Shown piece by piece: positions 24,642 through 34,328 of a stretch of 64,000 nt of DNA. This DNA is from Otis tarda (Eukaryota; Chordata; Aves; Otidiformes; Otididae): the NCBI GenBank assembly GCA_026413225.1, contig CM048591.1, positions 72,752,052 through 72,816,051 on the forward strand, written 5' to 3'. The notes under the pieces were generated by a model. That model was not told the DNA's origin. It was given only the letters and a program-made list of their open reading frames with translations, and made no database searches. Within the stretch, counting starts at the first letter, position 1. The number at the start of each line of letters is the position of its first letter. The position numbers were made by a program, and so were the translations under genes.

Positions 24642-25200
24642 GAATCATAGAATCGTAGCATGGTTTGTGTTGGAAGAGACCTTTAAAGACCTCTTAGTCC
24701 AAACCCTCTGCCATGGGAAGAGACATCTTTCACTAGGTCGGTTTGGTTAAGGCCCCACGCAACCTGACCTTGAATGTTTCCAGGGACGAAGCATCCATAG
24801 CTTCCCTGGGCAGCCTATTCCAATGTCTCAACACCCTCATCATAAAAAAATTCTTTTTTATATCTGATCTAAATCTACCTCTTTCAGTTCAAAGCCACTG
24901 TCTCTTGTACTGTTCCTACAGAACCTGTTAAAAGGTCTCTCTCTATGTTTCTTGTAAGCCCTCTTTTTATATTGAAAGGCCACAGGTCTCCCTGGAGCCT
25001 TACCTTCTTCAAGCTGAACAATCCCAACTCTCTCAGCCTTTCCTCACAGAAGAGGTCTTACAGCCCTCTGATTATTTTTGTGGCCCTCTTCCAGACGTGA
25101 TCTAACAAGTCCTTGTCTTTCTCACGCTGGGGACCCAGAACTGGACACAGTACTACAGGTGGGGTCTCCTGAGAGTGGTGTAGAGGCAGCATCCTTTCAG
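24642..25200 (-). mobile_element. CR1 LINE fragment, 5'-truncated, minus strand
   Basis: This is a reverse-orientation CR1 tail. The left edge reads AATCATAGAATCGTAG, then GTTGGAAGAGACC and AGTCCAAACCC. It continues through GGGCAGCCTATTCCAATG and the GGACACAGTACTACAGGTGG block to about 25200, and weak similarity may run about 20 bp further. The coding remnant is full of stops. It covers roughly the same 3' portion of CR1 as the plus-strand copy at 23838-24380, so the two form a long inverted repeat. Confidence 0.94.
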
Positions 25201-27577
25201 CTCTGATCTACCAGCACCAGTGGTGGTGATCTTGGGGAACCTGCATGTTTCTGAGAGAGCAGTACTGGGTCAGTAATTCCAGAGTGACCTGGATTTTGAC
25301 AACACCCTCCTTTAACTGTCACTGATTTAGTGGAGTTAATTGGAATCCTGATTTCATTCACTAAGAATGATTTCAAGCTACTGAGCATTTTTCCTATGCA
25401 GGGAAAAAAGAGAAAAAAAAACAAGAATCCCAAATTTCCACCCTCTTCCTCTATGAAAGATTCCAACTTCTTTTATGTCAAACACTTTTTTTGCTCCTCA
25501 GAAGATGTGTAATTTAAGAAATTTCTGATCTGAGTCAGAGGTGCATTGAAAACTTTTTGAAATAACCCTTCCCACTGAAGAATTTGTTCTAACAAACTGT
25601 TGATAGAAATTTTTAATTAAAAATCCTCCAAACCATTTCTGAATTAATAACTTTTTAGGAGGTTATTATTTCTTATAAATTTATGAAACTGTAAGGTCTC
25701 TGGAATTTTTTTCCTATGCTTGTATATTAGATATCCTTTGTACAAAAGGAAATTATGTTCAGATCAAATTATTTTATTTAAAAGGAACATCTACATAATC
25801 AATTGGTGCCTTGTATTCTGATAAGCTGTAGCTGTGTATCTCTGTCCTGACATTTGAAGGAACTAATTACTTGTTACATGAATATTATTAGGGAATCAGT
25901 GAGCCTTGATTCGGACAAAGTTGTTTCGGTTTGTTTGATTTTGTCTTAAAAACAAAGACATTCTGACAGAGGAAGTTTGTTAGAACTAATTGTAGAAGAA
26001 TAAGCATATCAAAGTTGTTCTAGAAATGCAAAGAGAACAGATTTTAAATGAATTAATACAGCGTAGCATTAACCAAGTCTTCCTGAAAAGCTTTACTTTA
26101 ACTAGAAAGGTCTAATATGTTTTGTTGTAGTTTTTAAATTAAGCAATTTATACAAATGCCTTTAATAGATGAGAATATTGCACACAATAGAATTAGATCC
26201 TGAGCCATGTTTAGCTCTGGAGGTTTGCCTCAAGTCACAGTACATGAATATTAATTTACTTCATGGAATATCCATAAAGTTGCTATTTCAAGCAATTCAA
26301 GTAGATTTTTTTTTAATGAGAACTATAAAAATATCTCATTCTAAATATATCTATGTTAAGTTCCTGAATCATTGTGAGATGTACACAATCACAGTCTTGA
26401 TGTTTTTACTGTGTCTTATTCCCTAAAAAAAAAAAGTAGAAAGGCACGAGAGCACAGGTGAACCTGCAGCTCTTGAAAATCATGTCTCTTCCATACATGC
26501 CAAATTATAGATCTGGGAGCCTGCTAAAAATTAAAAGATAAAAAAAAATCATAGAGAATGTTTTTACCTCTTAACATGAGATGCCTATTGCAAAAAAAAA
26601 AAAAAATTTGGCATAGTCTGATGTGTTCTTAGTCATGAACACACAGGCCAGCAAATGGATTTCAGTGTGTGTGGGCTTGAGCCTGTAAATCTGCATTATG
26701 GTTCCTAACTGCAAATTCTTTTTTTTCTTTATTTTAATACTTCACTGCACAACGCCATACCTATTGAGTCTACTTCATCTGCAAGAACATGAAAGAGCAG
26801 ATTGAAAGGTTTGTCTGTGATAAACACAGCACTGATTGCATGGGTTCTGTTCCAACTCATTGTAGTCGTATGCTGACCACAAGATACACGCTTGTGCGGA
26901 GGAAAGAAAGCATGACACCCAGATTCATGGAGCTTTAAATTAGCCTCTTCCAAGATCTCAGCAGGAGCATTAAAAAAAAAAAGAAAAAAAGCTGTAGCCA
27001 TGAATATTGCTAACAGTGTGCTGCAGTGCACAGTAAACAGGAGCATCACTCTACGGCAGCTTCTTTCCTCATCTCTGCAGATGATTTGCTATGTGCTTGG
27101 CTCTTACAGTCATAACTCCAAGCAGTGCTATGTGTCGTCTCCCAGGTACTCGAAGTCAAGCTCTGGAAAACTCCAGTTTTCCCTTTTTCACTTTTCTTAG
27201 TAGTTTTTCCTTCTGAAGCAAGCTAATAAGCACACAGAAAGCAAAGCTTCATAGGGTGCTGTGGCCCTTTTAACATTACCCCAAGAGATGAGTGAACTTC
27301 TTTTCTGCACTTGGAGACTACAAGAAGGCATTTGTTACTGGCGGTCAGTGGTTAGTTCGTGAGTATTTGCTATGGCACGTGCTGACAGTGCCAGTATATA
27401 CTGAGCCCTGCTTGGCTGTGTGTGAGATCTTCTCCAGTCACTGTGTGGGAAGTTCAGCTCTTTGAGACATAGTGGTCCATGCCACACATCGGAAAGACTT
27501 TAAGTTCAGACACTTTCATTTGCAGATATGGTTGGAAAATAACATTTTAATGGAGAAAGATAAGTCTTTCAGCCATT
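25201..27577. other. Unassigned AT-rich non-coding DNA
   Basis: No gene or repeat family was recognised. Poly-A tracts occur near 26425-26437 and 26592-26605. The longest open frame is 106 codons (minus, 26729-27049), without a recognisable product. The final five bases, CCATT at 27573-27577, are the left target-site duplication of the next element. Confidence 0.55.
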
Positions 27578-28181
27578 CATCCTGGTTTCAGCTAGGATGG
27601 AGCTAATTTTCTTTCCAGCACCTGCTATGTTTTGGATTTACGTATGTAAATTTGGTATGAGAAGAATATTGATAATGCACTGATTTTATTGATTGTTTCT
27701 AAGAGATCAAGAACATTTTCAACTTCCCAAGTTTCACTAATTTACAGGTGCAAGAAGATGAGAGGGGTATAGCCAATACCATTGACCCAAACTGGCTAAA
27801 GGAAATATTCCATGCCAGAGAAATCATGCTCGGTATATAAGGAGGGACTGGCCAGTGTGCAGCTCTCTCTCACTGCTCAGGATTGTTCCAGGGTTGCTCT
27901 CGTTTATGTTCTATCATAGCTGCTCAAAACGGGCTGTCATTCATCAGGTCATCAGGCAGTGAGAATTTGCACACTGTTTCCTTTGTATATTTTATTATAT
28001 TTTATTATTATCACTATGTATAAATTATTAATAACTCTCCCTTTACAGTCCTAGTAAACTGTCTTTATTTAACAATCGAGTTTTCCTTTCCTTTCTGATT
28101 GTCTCCCTGCCTCCGTTGCACTGGAAGAAGGAATGAATAGCTGCGTGGTATTTGGTTGCCAACTGGGGTTAAACTATGACA
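27578..28181 (+). mobile_element. Solo ERVL-class LTR, plus strand
   Basis: This 604-bp element has the layout of avian ERVL LTRs. It opens with CCTGGTTTCAGCTAGGATGG and AGCTAATTTTCTTTCC. A promoter-like ATTCCATGCC...ATCATGCTCGGTATATAAGG block follows near 27806-27842. Then come a T-rich TTTTATTATTATCAC stretch, a degenerate form of the usual ATTAAACTGTCTTTATCTCAA block near 28052-28072, and a 3' end reading AGCTGCGTGG...GGGGTTAAACTATGACA. The flanks are CCATT (27573-27577) and CCATT (28182-28186), a perfect 5-bp target-site duplication as expected for ERVL integration. The first two bases are CA where TG is expected, which two transitions would explain. No internal region is present, so the provirus was lost by LTR-LTR recombination. 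Confidence 0.88.
27834..27840 (+). promoter_or_regulatory. LTR TATA box
   Basis: TATATAA lies in the conserved position after the ATCATGCTCGG block of this LTR class. It is inferred to be the ancestral viral promoter; present activity is unknown. Confidence 0.5.
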
Positions 28182-28186
28182 CCATT

Positions 28187-31100
28187 AATGAAGACCCACT
28201 GAGATCCAAACTGAAAAAACAAAATTGCTGCTTTCACTTTGTTGATGTCTAAAGTTCTGTTTTAAGTGTACTCCTCTGTACCTAATAAAGGTGACATTAA
28301 TTTTGCTAGGTGAACATTCAGAGCTACCTTGCTCCCAGTTACCTCGTTTATTAATGACTGTGGTGCTGACAAACAGCATCACTGAAAGAAAATTTGAGAT
28401 GCTGCAGTTCCCTCTAACAGCTAGAAGCTCATCCTTACCTCATTTTCACATCTATTTCTGGCAACCTCTGATATTTTTAATTTTTTTTTTAAATTATCTT
28501 TTTGTAATGCGAATGCACAGATGTCCTGAATCCTTGCAGGAAGTTATCAGCAGCTAAACATTGTGGTTATGAATAATTCCAGCTTGCCTCTGCCCTGGTA
28601 TTTTTCACTTCAAGGCAGGGCAGCCTTGAGAGCTTCGCAATGAGTTTGTAAATGCCAGTATGATTAATAAAATTCAGACTTTACAGAATCACAATGGCTG
28701 CTTGGCCCTGAACAGTGCTAATTTCCTTTTGACCTATATTCTAAACTTAACAATCAAGGGATTTGGCGCTGTTTTCTGTGTTACCACAGATCAATTGAAA
28801 TAATAATTTCAGAGTAGATTTCAGGAGGAGCAATAGCAGATATCTTTCAGGTCTTTTACTGAGAGTGAAGACAGACAAGCACACAGTACAGTTTCACCAC
28901 ATTTATCACTCCTAAAGCTAGTTTTAATTTTCTAAAAAACACAAAACTAAAAAAGGGCAAAGTACATAAAGTGTAACAGAATACTCTTTCACACTAGGGA
29001 TGATTTCAGTAGTATTTTCCTCCACGTTTTGGTTTTGTTTAACAAAAAAAAACCCCATAGAATAAGTTTTTTAGGAATTCTGTCAGATTAAGAATATTTT
29101 GTAAAACCAGGTAGTTCATATATTGCCTGTAAGTTTGATGAAGGCATTAACTTCATTTGTGTAATGACTTTGTGATCAAACAATTTGGTATTTAGTAACC
29201 TCCTTTAAATGCTTTGTTTTTAAAGAAAACATAATATAAGTTATTATTGCAGAATATAAAATAAATGTACCTCTAAATGCTGTTTAAAATCATCACAAGG
29301 AAGAGCAGTAACTAAAAAATGATGAAAAAGTGTCCAGATGGAATGACATTGCTCTTTACCAAATAAGCCATTGTGTATTTTCATCTTGTTTTGTTGTTAA
29401 AGTTGGACAAATGGTCATCAGAAGGCTCTACACTTGCATTACTTAGAGAAATGCTTATAATACATTTCCTAAAGCTGAATGTATGTAATCCACCACTAGA
29501 AAAACACTTCTTTTCAATGATGAAAACGTGAGAGCCACTGGCAAGCTTAACTCCTACGGTTTCAGTGAAGCTGCCCAGTATTCCAGGATCTGTTTCACTG
29601 CGTCTAGTGTAATAGCATTTATAAAAGCAGTCTCTTTTGGTTTGTGCAACCTGGGTTTGATACTTAAATTTTCATTTAAGGTCTGTGTTTAGTTGACTTT
29701 TTTGGCACCACAAGCCCCATCTGCAATTTGATTAGTTAAATTGATTAATTCAGCACATTCACCACATTCCCCTAAACCCTTGAAACAGATGATGAAATTT
29801 CTGCTCCCCAGGAGTCATCTGAGCCTTGACATCACAAACTTCTTAAATATTGTACTCTGGTCTGGATGCTTTGGAAACATTTTGTTATTTCCTGTGGCAC
29901 AGAATGCAGGTTTGCTTCTGCCACTGCTGGCAACACTGATTTTTAAGTTCTACTGCGAATAGCCATATAGAAATTCTTCAAGGAAAGTTTAAAGTTATGT
30001 GATGCTCCCTTCATACGGAACAAATTTTCCTTTGTAAGTTTATTAAAATTTATTTATAAACCTCCGTCCTCTTTGTCAGTGACATTCTAAGCATTGCATT
30101 GTTTCAGTTTTTTTAACCACACATAGCTGAGGCTTTCTAATCAAATCTTACAGCTCCAACAGAGTGAGATGGAAGAGGAAGTGCAAGCTTTGGTGTGTAG
30201 TTTTTTCTGAGGATATGATGCATTTTCTTGGCATCCTAGATTGATGGATAAAAGGAGTATCAATTGGTGAAGTTGGCCACACAGCGTGGGAAATTTAAAA
30301 GAGCTGCACCACCTGTGGTTCCTCATTAATATATTAAAATGTTAAAGTATAATTCATTGAAAGTAGCATGTTTCAACACTCACCATATGCTATCTCACTG
30401 GAGAATAGATTATGTCCAAATTTTATTGCAAGAATCTGAAAGCATTGCAGCTAAGCAGAATCCAATTTTAGACACTGACATTTTCTTTGAAAAATTTTTC
30501 AGCCCAAAGTAAACTCTGACAAATATTTCTTAGTCAAGTTTTATGGATGGAAAATAAATATTCAGTTGTAGCCATTTGGATGGATCCTTCTAAAATCTGC
30601 TGTCACTGGGTCTCTACATTATGCCTGTGAACTGCACTGTGTCATCATCACCTCCCACCGAGAGAAGGCAATAAGCTCTTATTTGCCTCTGTTGGTTGGA
30701 AGGTACCAGTTAGAAGAATGCTCCTGGGGACAGGATCTGTGTATGCAGTACCTGACTGTTGTTAGATGTCAGTATCCCTAAGAACAGAAGTTTTCATTTG
30801 TATGCATTACCTTACACCATGATCTCTTTATTTGCTCTGAAGTCACCTTTGTTTAGTAGTGACCAAACACAAATAGAGGAAATGGAACAGCCTGCTAAGC
30901 CCATCTCAACCAATCTGATAACCATGGCAAGGGAGTAAATAAGAAATAAACAAACCTATAGTAACCCAACCAACACCAGATTAATCGACTTCCAGCTAGG
31001 AAGTACAAGGTTTTACATTGAAAAACAACATTTATTGAAATTATGTTACAAATTTGTTTCCTACAGTCAAATGGAAATGTGAAAATAGTTAAAACATTCC

Positions 31101-31645
31101 CATATTTCTACAATTTGCAAGCATGACACAGCATGCAACTTGGTATATCAGCCATGGCCTAATTATTTTCATTGTTAAAGAAGTACTATACATAATATAA
31201 GGCATTTAGTATTTTTCATATTCACATGAAGGTGGAATGAGGACTCTTCTAAGCTTCAGTGTTTGTAAAATAGTATTGCCTCTTTATTACTGGGACATTC
31301 CTTAGACATGGAAATTAGTGCTAAATAAATGCCAGAAGCCCATTTTCCCTTTGTTTACAGAGTTGCAGTTTAAGGCCAAACCCAACAAACTTAAGTAAAT
31401 GTTCAGTGTTTGATGTCTCTGAGCCCAGCCCACTAACCTGCTCTCCTTAGAGACAGTACTGAAGGCATCAAGTCAGCATCAGATCTGTTACGTTATTGTT
31501 CTCTTCCTAGATGTGCAGCTTGGATTTTTTCTTTTTCATGTCTCATCATACTGTCTCCTAAAGGACTAAATGTATTTCAGTGTAACAACCAAGGCACTGG
31601 TTAAAAAATACAAAACATTTCTCACACACATACATACAAAATTCT
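28187..31645. other. Unassigned AT-rich non-coding DNA
   Basis: No gene or repeat family was recognised. The longest open frame is 88 codons (28291-28557, plus). Confidence 0.55.
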
Positions 31646-31678
31646 CTCTCTCTCCTTCTCTCTTTTAAGGAGAGAGAG
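31646..31678. repeat. Perfect 12-bp hairpin in a CT/GA tract
   Basis: CTCTCTCTCCTT (31646-31657) and AAGGAGAGAGAG (31667-31678) are exact reverse complements separated by a 9-base loop (CTCTCTTTT). A short CA-rich stretch lies just to the left. Confidence 0.9.
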
Positions 31679-31849
31679 CCCTTAAATTTAACCTGTTCCT
31701 CTTAATGTAGGGGCAGATTCAGACACCAGCTTGAGTATGTGGATTATGTTTTCTTCTAAGTGAATAACTCTTGGTATTTTGTGGTATTTAGAAGAACCCG
31801 GGGGGGGGGCGGGGAAACAGCAGTAAAATATTTAAACTTTTACTATTAT

Positions 31850-31886
31850 TATAGAATTGTCCAGCTTGGAAGAGACCTTTCCCCTC
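31850..31886 (-). mobile_element. Possible short CR1 3' tail fragment
   Basis: ATAGAATTGTCCAGCTTGGA followed by AGAGACCTTT resembles the reverse complement of a CR1 3' terminus. Only about 37 bp match, so it is either a very old fragment or a chance match. A run of ten G followed by CGGGG lies about 40 bp to the left (31800-31814). Confidence 0.5.
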
Positions 31887-32206
31887 TGGCATTCCTAGCA
31901 TCTGCAGTGCTATAATTGGAATATTAGAGAGGGTATGTTCATTTTTTGTATTCAAAGTTTCTTCTTTTCTCTGCTAGAGAATGGTACCTAACTAGAACTG
32001 TGGTGTGTGTGCATGCGTGTGCATAAATATTAGCATGTAAACATAATATCATACGGTATCATATGACAAAACCTGCATTATTAACAGTAGAAATGTCTTT
32101 GTTTTTTAGAGCACAAATACCATGTCACAGTGAATCACTGTACATAAGAGGTGTTTCTGATCATGTGTCTTGATGCTGAAGTATATCACGTATTTACCAG
32201 CTATCG
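31887..32206. other. Unassigned non-coding DNA left of an LTR
   Basis: AT-rich sequence. It does not read as the missing R/U5 half of the antisense ERVL LTR on the other side of 32768, so it does not support simple nesting. Confidence 0.5.
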
Positions 32207-32279
32207 TGAGAGAAGGGGTTAAAGAAACTTTAATAGATATGGCATTTATTGATTATTGCTGTGCATGCTAATAATTATG

Positions 32280-32307
32280 ATGCTTTATGCTTTATGCTTT
32301 ATGCTTT
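32280..32307 (+). repeat. (ATGCTTT)4 heptamer repeat inside the LTR
   Basis: Four perfect copies of ATGCTTT occur in a row in the U3-like part of the LTR. Confidence 0.92.
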
Positions 32308-32354
32308 ACTAACTAGCTATTGTAAAAACTATCCGAGGAGGGGGAAGTTATGAA

Positions 32355-32483
32355 TTCCTCACAAGGACAGTTCCTGATGAGAACCGAGGGGCCTTGCTTT
32401 GTACTTTGAACTCTTTATCTGAAGCGAGAAGTCCTGCACCTCCTCACACAGGCAGTTCCTGACAAGAACTAAGGAGCCTCCTT
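32355..32483 (+). repeat. Imperfect ~42-bp direct repeat inside the LTR
   Basis: The segment at 32355-32395 (containing CAGTTCCTGATGAGAACCGA) recurs at about 32439-32483 (containing CAGTTCCTGACAAGAACTAA). Both copies begin CCTCACA and end with GCCT(T/C). Confidence 0.8.
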
Positions 32484-32510
32484 CAAGAACCAGCTAAAGC
32501 CGACCAAATG

Positions 32511-32564
32511 ACTCCTTGGAACTAATTTTAATACCCAACAACTCCTTGGAACTAATTTTAATAC
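32511..32564 (+). repeat. Exact 24-bp direct repeat, period 30, inside the LTR
   Basis: The 24 bases at 32511-32534, beginning ACTCCTTGGAAC and ending TTTTAATAC, recur exactly at 32541-32564 after a 6-base spacer (CCAACA). Confidence 0.95.
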
Positions 32565-32711
32565 GAAGCGGGGATAGCTCATGCATATGTATAGGTGTGT
32601 TTTTTTGAAACTTCATGTATATGTAACACTTGGTTGTATACATTCAAAGTGAGTTGCTGCTTCAGGTGCGCACGGTTTTGGCGGGACTACCCCCCGTGCT
32701 GCCCAGCGCCA

Positions 32712-32717
32712 AATAAA
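32712..32717 (+). promoter_or_regulatory. LTR polyadenylation signal (AATAAA)
   Basis: AATAAA lies 51 bases before the LTR 3' end, the usual position for retroviral R/U5 cleavage signals. Confidence 0.6.
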
Positions 32718-32819
32718 CATACCTACTTTACAATCTTACAGATTGTGGAGTCTGTTTTCCGCACGTCAATCATGACTGAGAACTGCAGATACAGCAAGAA
32801 GGTTGCTGTCCACAAATGT

Positions 32820-33220
32820 CAGACAGGCAGGTGTTCAGCCGTGTTCGGGAAAGTAGAGCTTCATCACACATAACTGTTACTTGGGAAGACAAACACTATC
32901 ACTCCAAATCCTCTCCCTTCCTTCTTCTTCCCTCAGATTTGTATTGCTGAGCATGATGTCGTATGGTGTGGAATATATCTTTGATCTGTTGGGGTCAGCT
33001 GTACCGGCTGTGTACTCTCGCAGCTTCTTGTGCCTCCCCAGTCCACTCGCTGGAGGGGTGGTGTGAGAGGCAGGAAAGTCCTTGACTCTGCGTCAGCACT
33101 GCCTAGCCCTAACTGAAACATCCCTGTGTTATAAACACTGTTTTCAGCACAAATCCAAAACATAGCCCCATACTAGCTACTGTGAAGACAATTAACTCCA
33201 TCCCAGCCAAAACCAGCACA
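32820..33220 (-). mobile_element. Truncated ERVL-class LTR, minus strand (U3 portion)
   Basis: On the minus strand this begins TGTGCTGGTTTTGGCTGGGA at 33220, then GGAGTTAATTGTCTTC and GTTTTGGATTTGTGCTGAAA. It continues through CATCATGCTCAGCAATACAA, CTTCCCAAGTAAC and GAACACCTGCCTG, near 32825. This order matches the U3 half of avian ERVL LTRs. The T-rich block, the ATTAAA...CTTTATCTCAA segment and the GGTTAAACCACGACA end are all missing, so the element is truncated to its left. It is better conserved than the start of the LTR at 27578. The junction lies within about 50 bp of the end of the plus-strand LTR at 32768. The 76-codon open frame across it is fortuitous. Confidence 0.82.
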
Positions 33221-33934
33221 ATCTTCCTATTAATAATGATGTATGTCCAGAGGAAACAAGACGGAGGAACCATGTTGATCATGATAGGAAGCATAGATTA
33301 CAGCTGAAGATAAAGATGACTAGGTATGCAGTAATGTTTTCAGCGGAATTGCCTTTGTTAGGAAAACTAGAAAAACTCAAAGTAAAAAAATAGAAAAACT
33401 CAGAGATGCAGAAGAGAGATCAAAGGAGCTCTCCTGCATGGTCTTCCCATCTATTTTCCAGAGGAGTACAGACATTAAGTTGCGTCTTGACCTTGTATGT
33501 CCAACCTAGTGCATGAACAGGGCCCATATGTATTAGAATTTTATATGAAATTAATATTTTTAAAGAGCAATGCCATGGGAGGGTCTCAAAACTGACATTG
33601 TGGAAAGAAAATAGGAAAAAGTTTATTTTGGGTCATGTCAGTAAATATTCAACAGTGCTGGTTAGAAATTTAAAATTGAAATTATGACTTAATGATAGTT
33701 AAGCCTGTTAGTGGACTTATTTCTGCGTATACAGCTATAACAAATCATGTCAGCTATTTATGGTGTGTGGTGAAGCAGCAATGATTCAATGTAAGGTCCT
33801 AAAATTTAGTTGGATTGATTGTGTGTGTAGGTACTTCATATACAGGTTTTGAAGACCATTTTGTCTCCAGAGATTTTAGGCTACTATTAATTTATATTCG
33901 CTGTTATCAATTAATATAAATTGATATTGGAGAT
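33221..33934. other. Unassigned AT-rich non-coding DNA
   Basis: No gene was recognised. A small direct duplication (TAGAAAAACTCA-type unit) occurs at about 33367-33405. Confidence 0.55.
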
Positions 33935-34328
33935 AACACTTGAATACCTTCATTAATGACATAGATAGTGGGGTTGAGTGCACCCTCAGTAAGTTTGCAG
34001 GTGACAACAAACTGAGTGGTGCAGCTGATAGAGTAGTGGGAAGGATACCATCCAGAGGGACCGTGACAAGCTTGAGAAGTGGGCCCATGTGGTCCAAGGC
34101 CAAGTGTAAGAAATTATTTACAACTAGGATAGCGAGATATCGGAATAGGTTGCCCAGAGAGGTGATGGATGCCCCATCCCTGGAAGTGTTCAAAATCAGG
34201 TTGGACAGGGCTTTGGGCAACCTGATCTGGTTGGAGATGTCCCTGGTCCTTGCAGAGGGGTTGGACTAGACAACCTTTAAAGGTCTCTTCAAATCCAAAA
34301 CTTTCTATGATGTTGTGATTTTATGAAC
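33935..34328 (+). mobile_element. Internally deleted CR1 LINE fragment, plus strand
   Basis: The left part encodes RT palm sequence: [20 protein letters not shown], then DNKLSGA, the segment around the catalytic FADD, here changed to FAGD. Near 34107-34115 (GGCCAAGTG then AAGAAATTATTTAC) the sequence jumps to the C-terminal end (RNRLPREVMDAPSLEVFKIR, LDRALGNLIWLEMSL). Several hundred bases of CR1 that normally lie between are gone. One 109-codon frame (33940-34269) crosses the junction in phase, but it is a degenerate fusion with a lost catalytic aspartate. The tail (TTGGACTAGACAACCTTTAA, TTTCTATGATGTTGTGATTT) marks the 3' end. Confidence 0.92.

Larger units (their letters stand above)
32207..32768 (+). 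mobile_element. Solo ERV LTR, probably ERVK-like, plus strand
   Basis: This block of about 562 bp starts TGAGAGAAGGGGTTAAAG and ends GTCTGTTTTCCGCACGTCA, giving TG...CA termini. An AATAAA polyadenylation signal at 32712-32717 is followed about 50 bp later by the 3' end, a normal R/U5 arrangement. The sequence before it (GGTGCGCACGGTTTTGGCGG, CCCCGTGCTGCCCAGCG) is GC-rich, like an R region. Three internal duplications are present: a (ATGCTTT)4 run, a ~42-bp imperfect repeat with 84-bp spacing, and a 24-bp exact repeat. No primer-binding site or gag follows, so it is probably solo. A six-base target-site duplication is not clean: ATCGTG (32203-32208) resembles ATCATG (32769-32774) but overlaps the presumed TG. 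The class assignment is from general resemblance and could be wrong. Confidence 0.72.

Noticed and set aside
32203-32774. ATCGTG/ATCATG as a 6-bp target duplication for the plus-strand LTR
   Set aside because: Accepting it would remove the canonical TG start of the LTR, and it has one mismatch. Left as unresolved.
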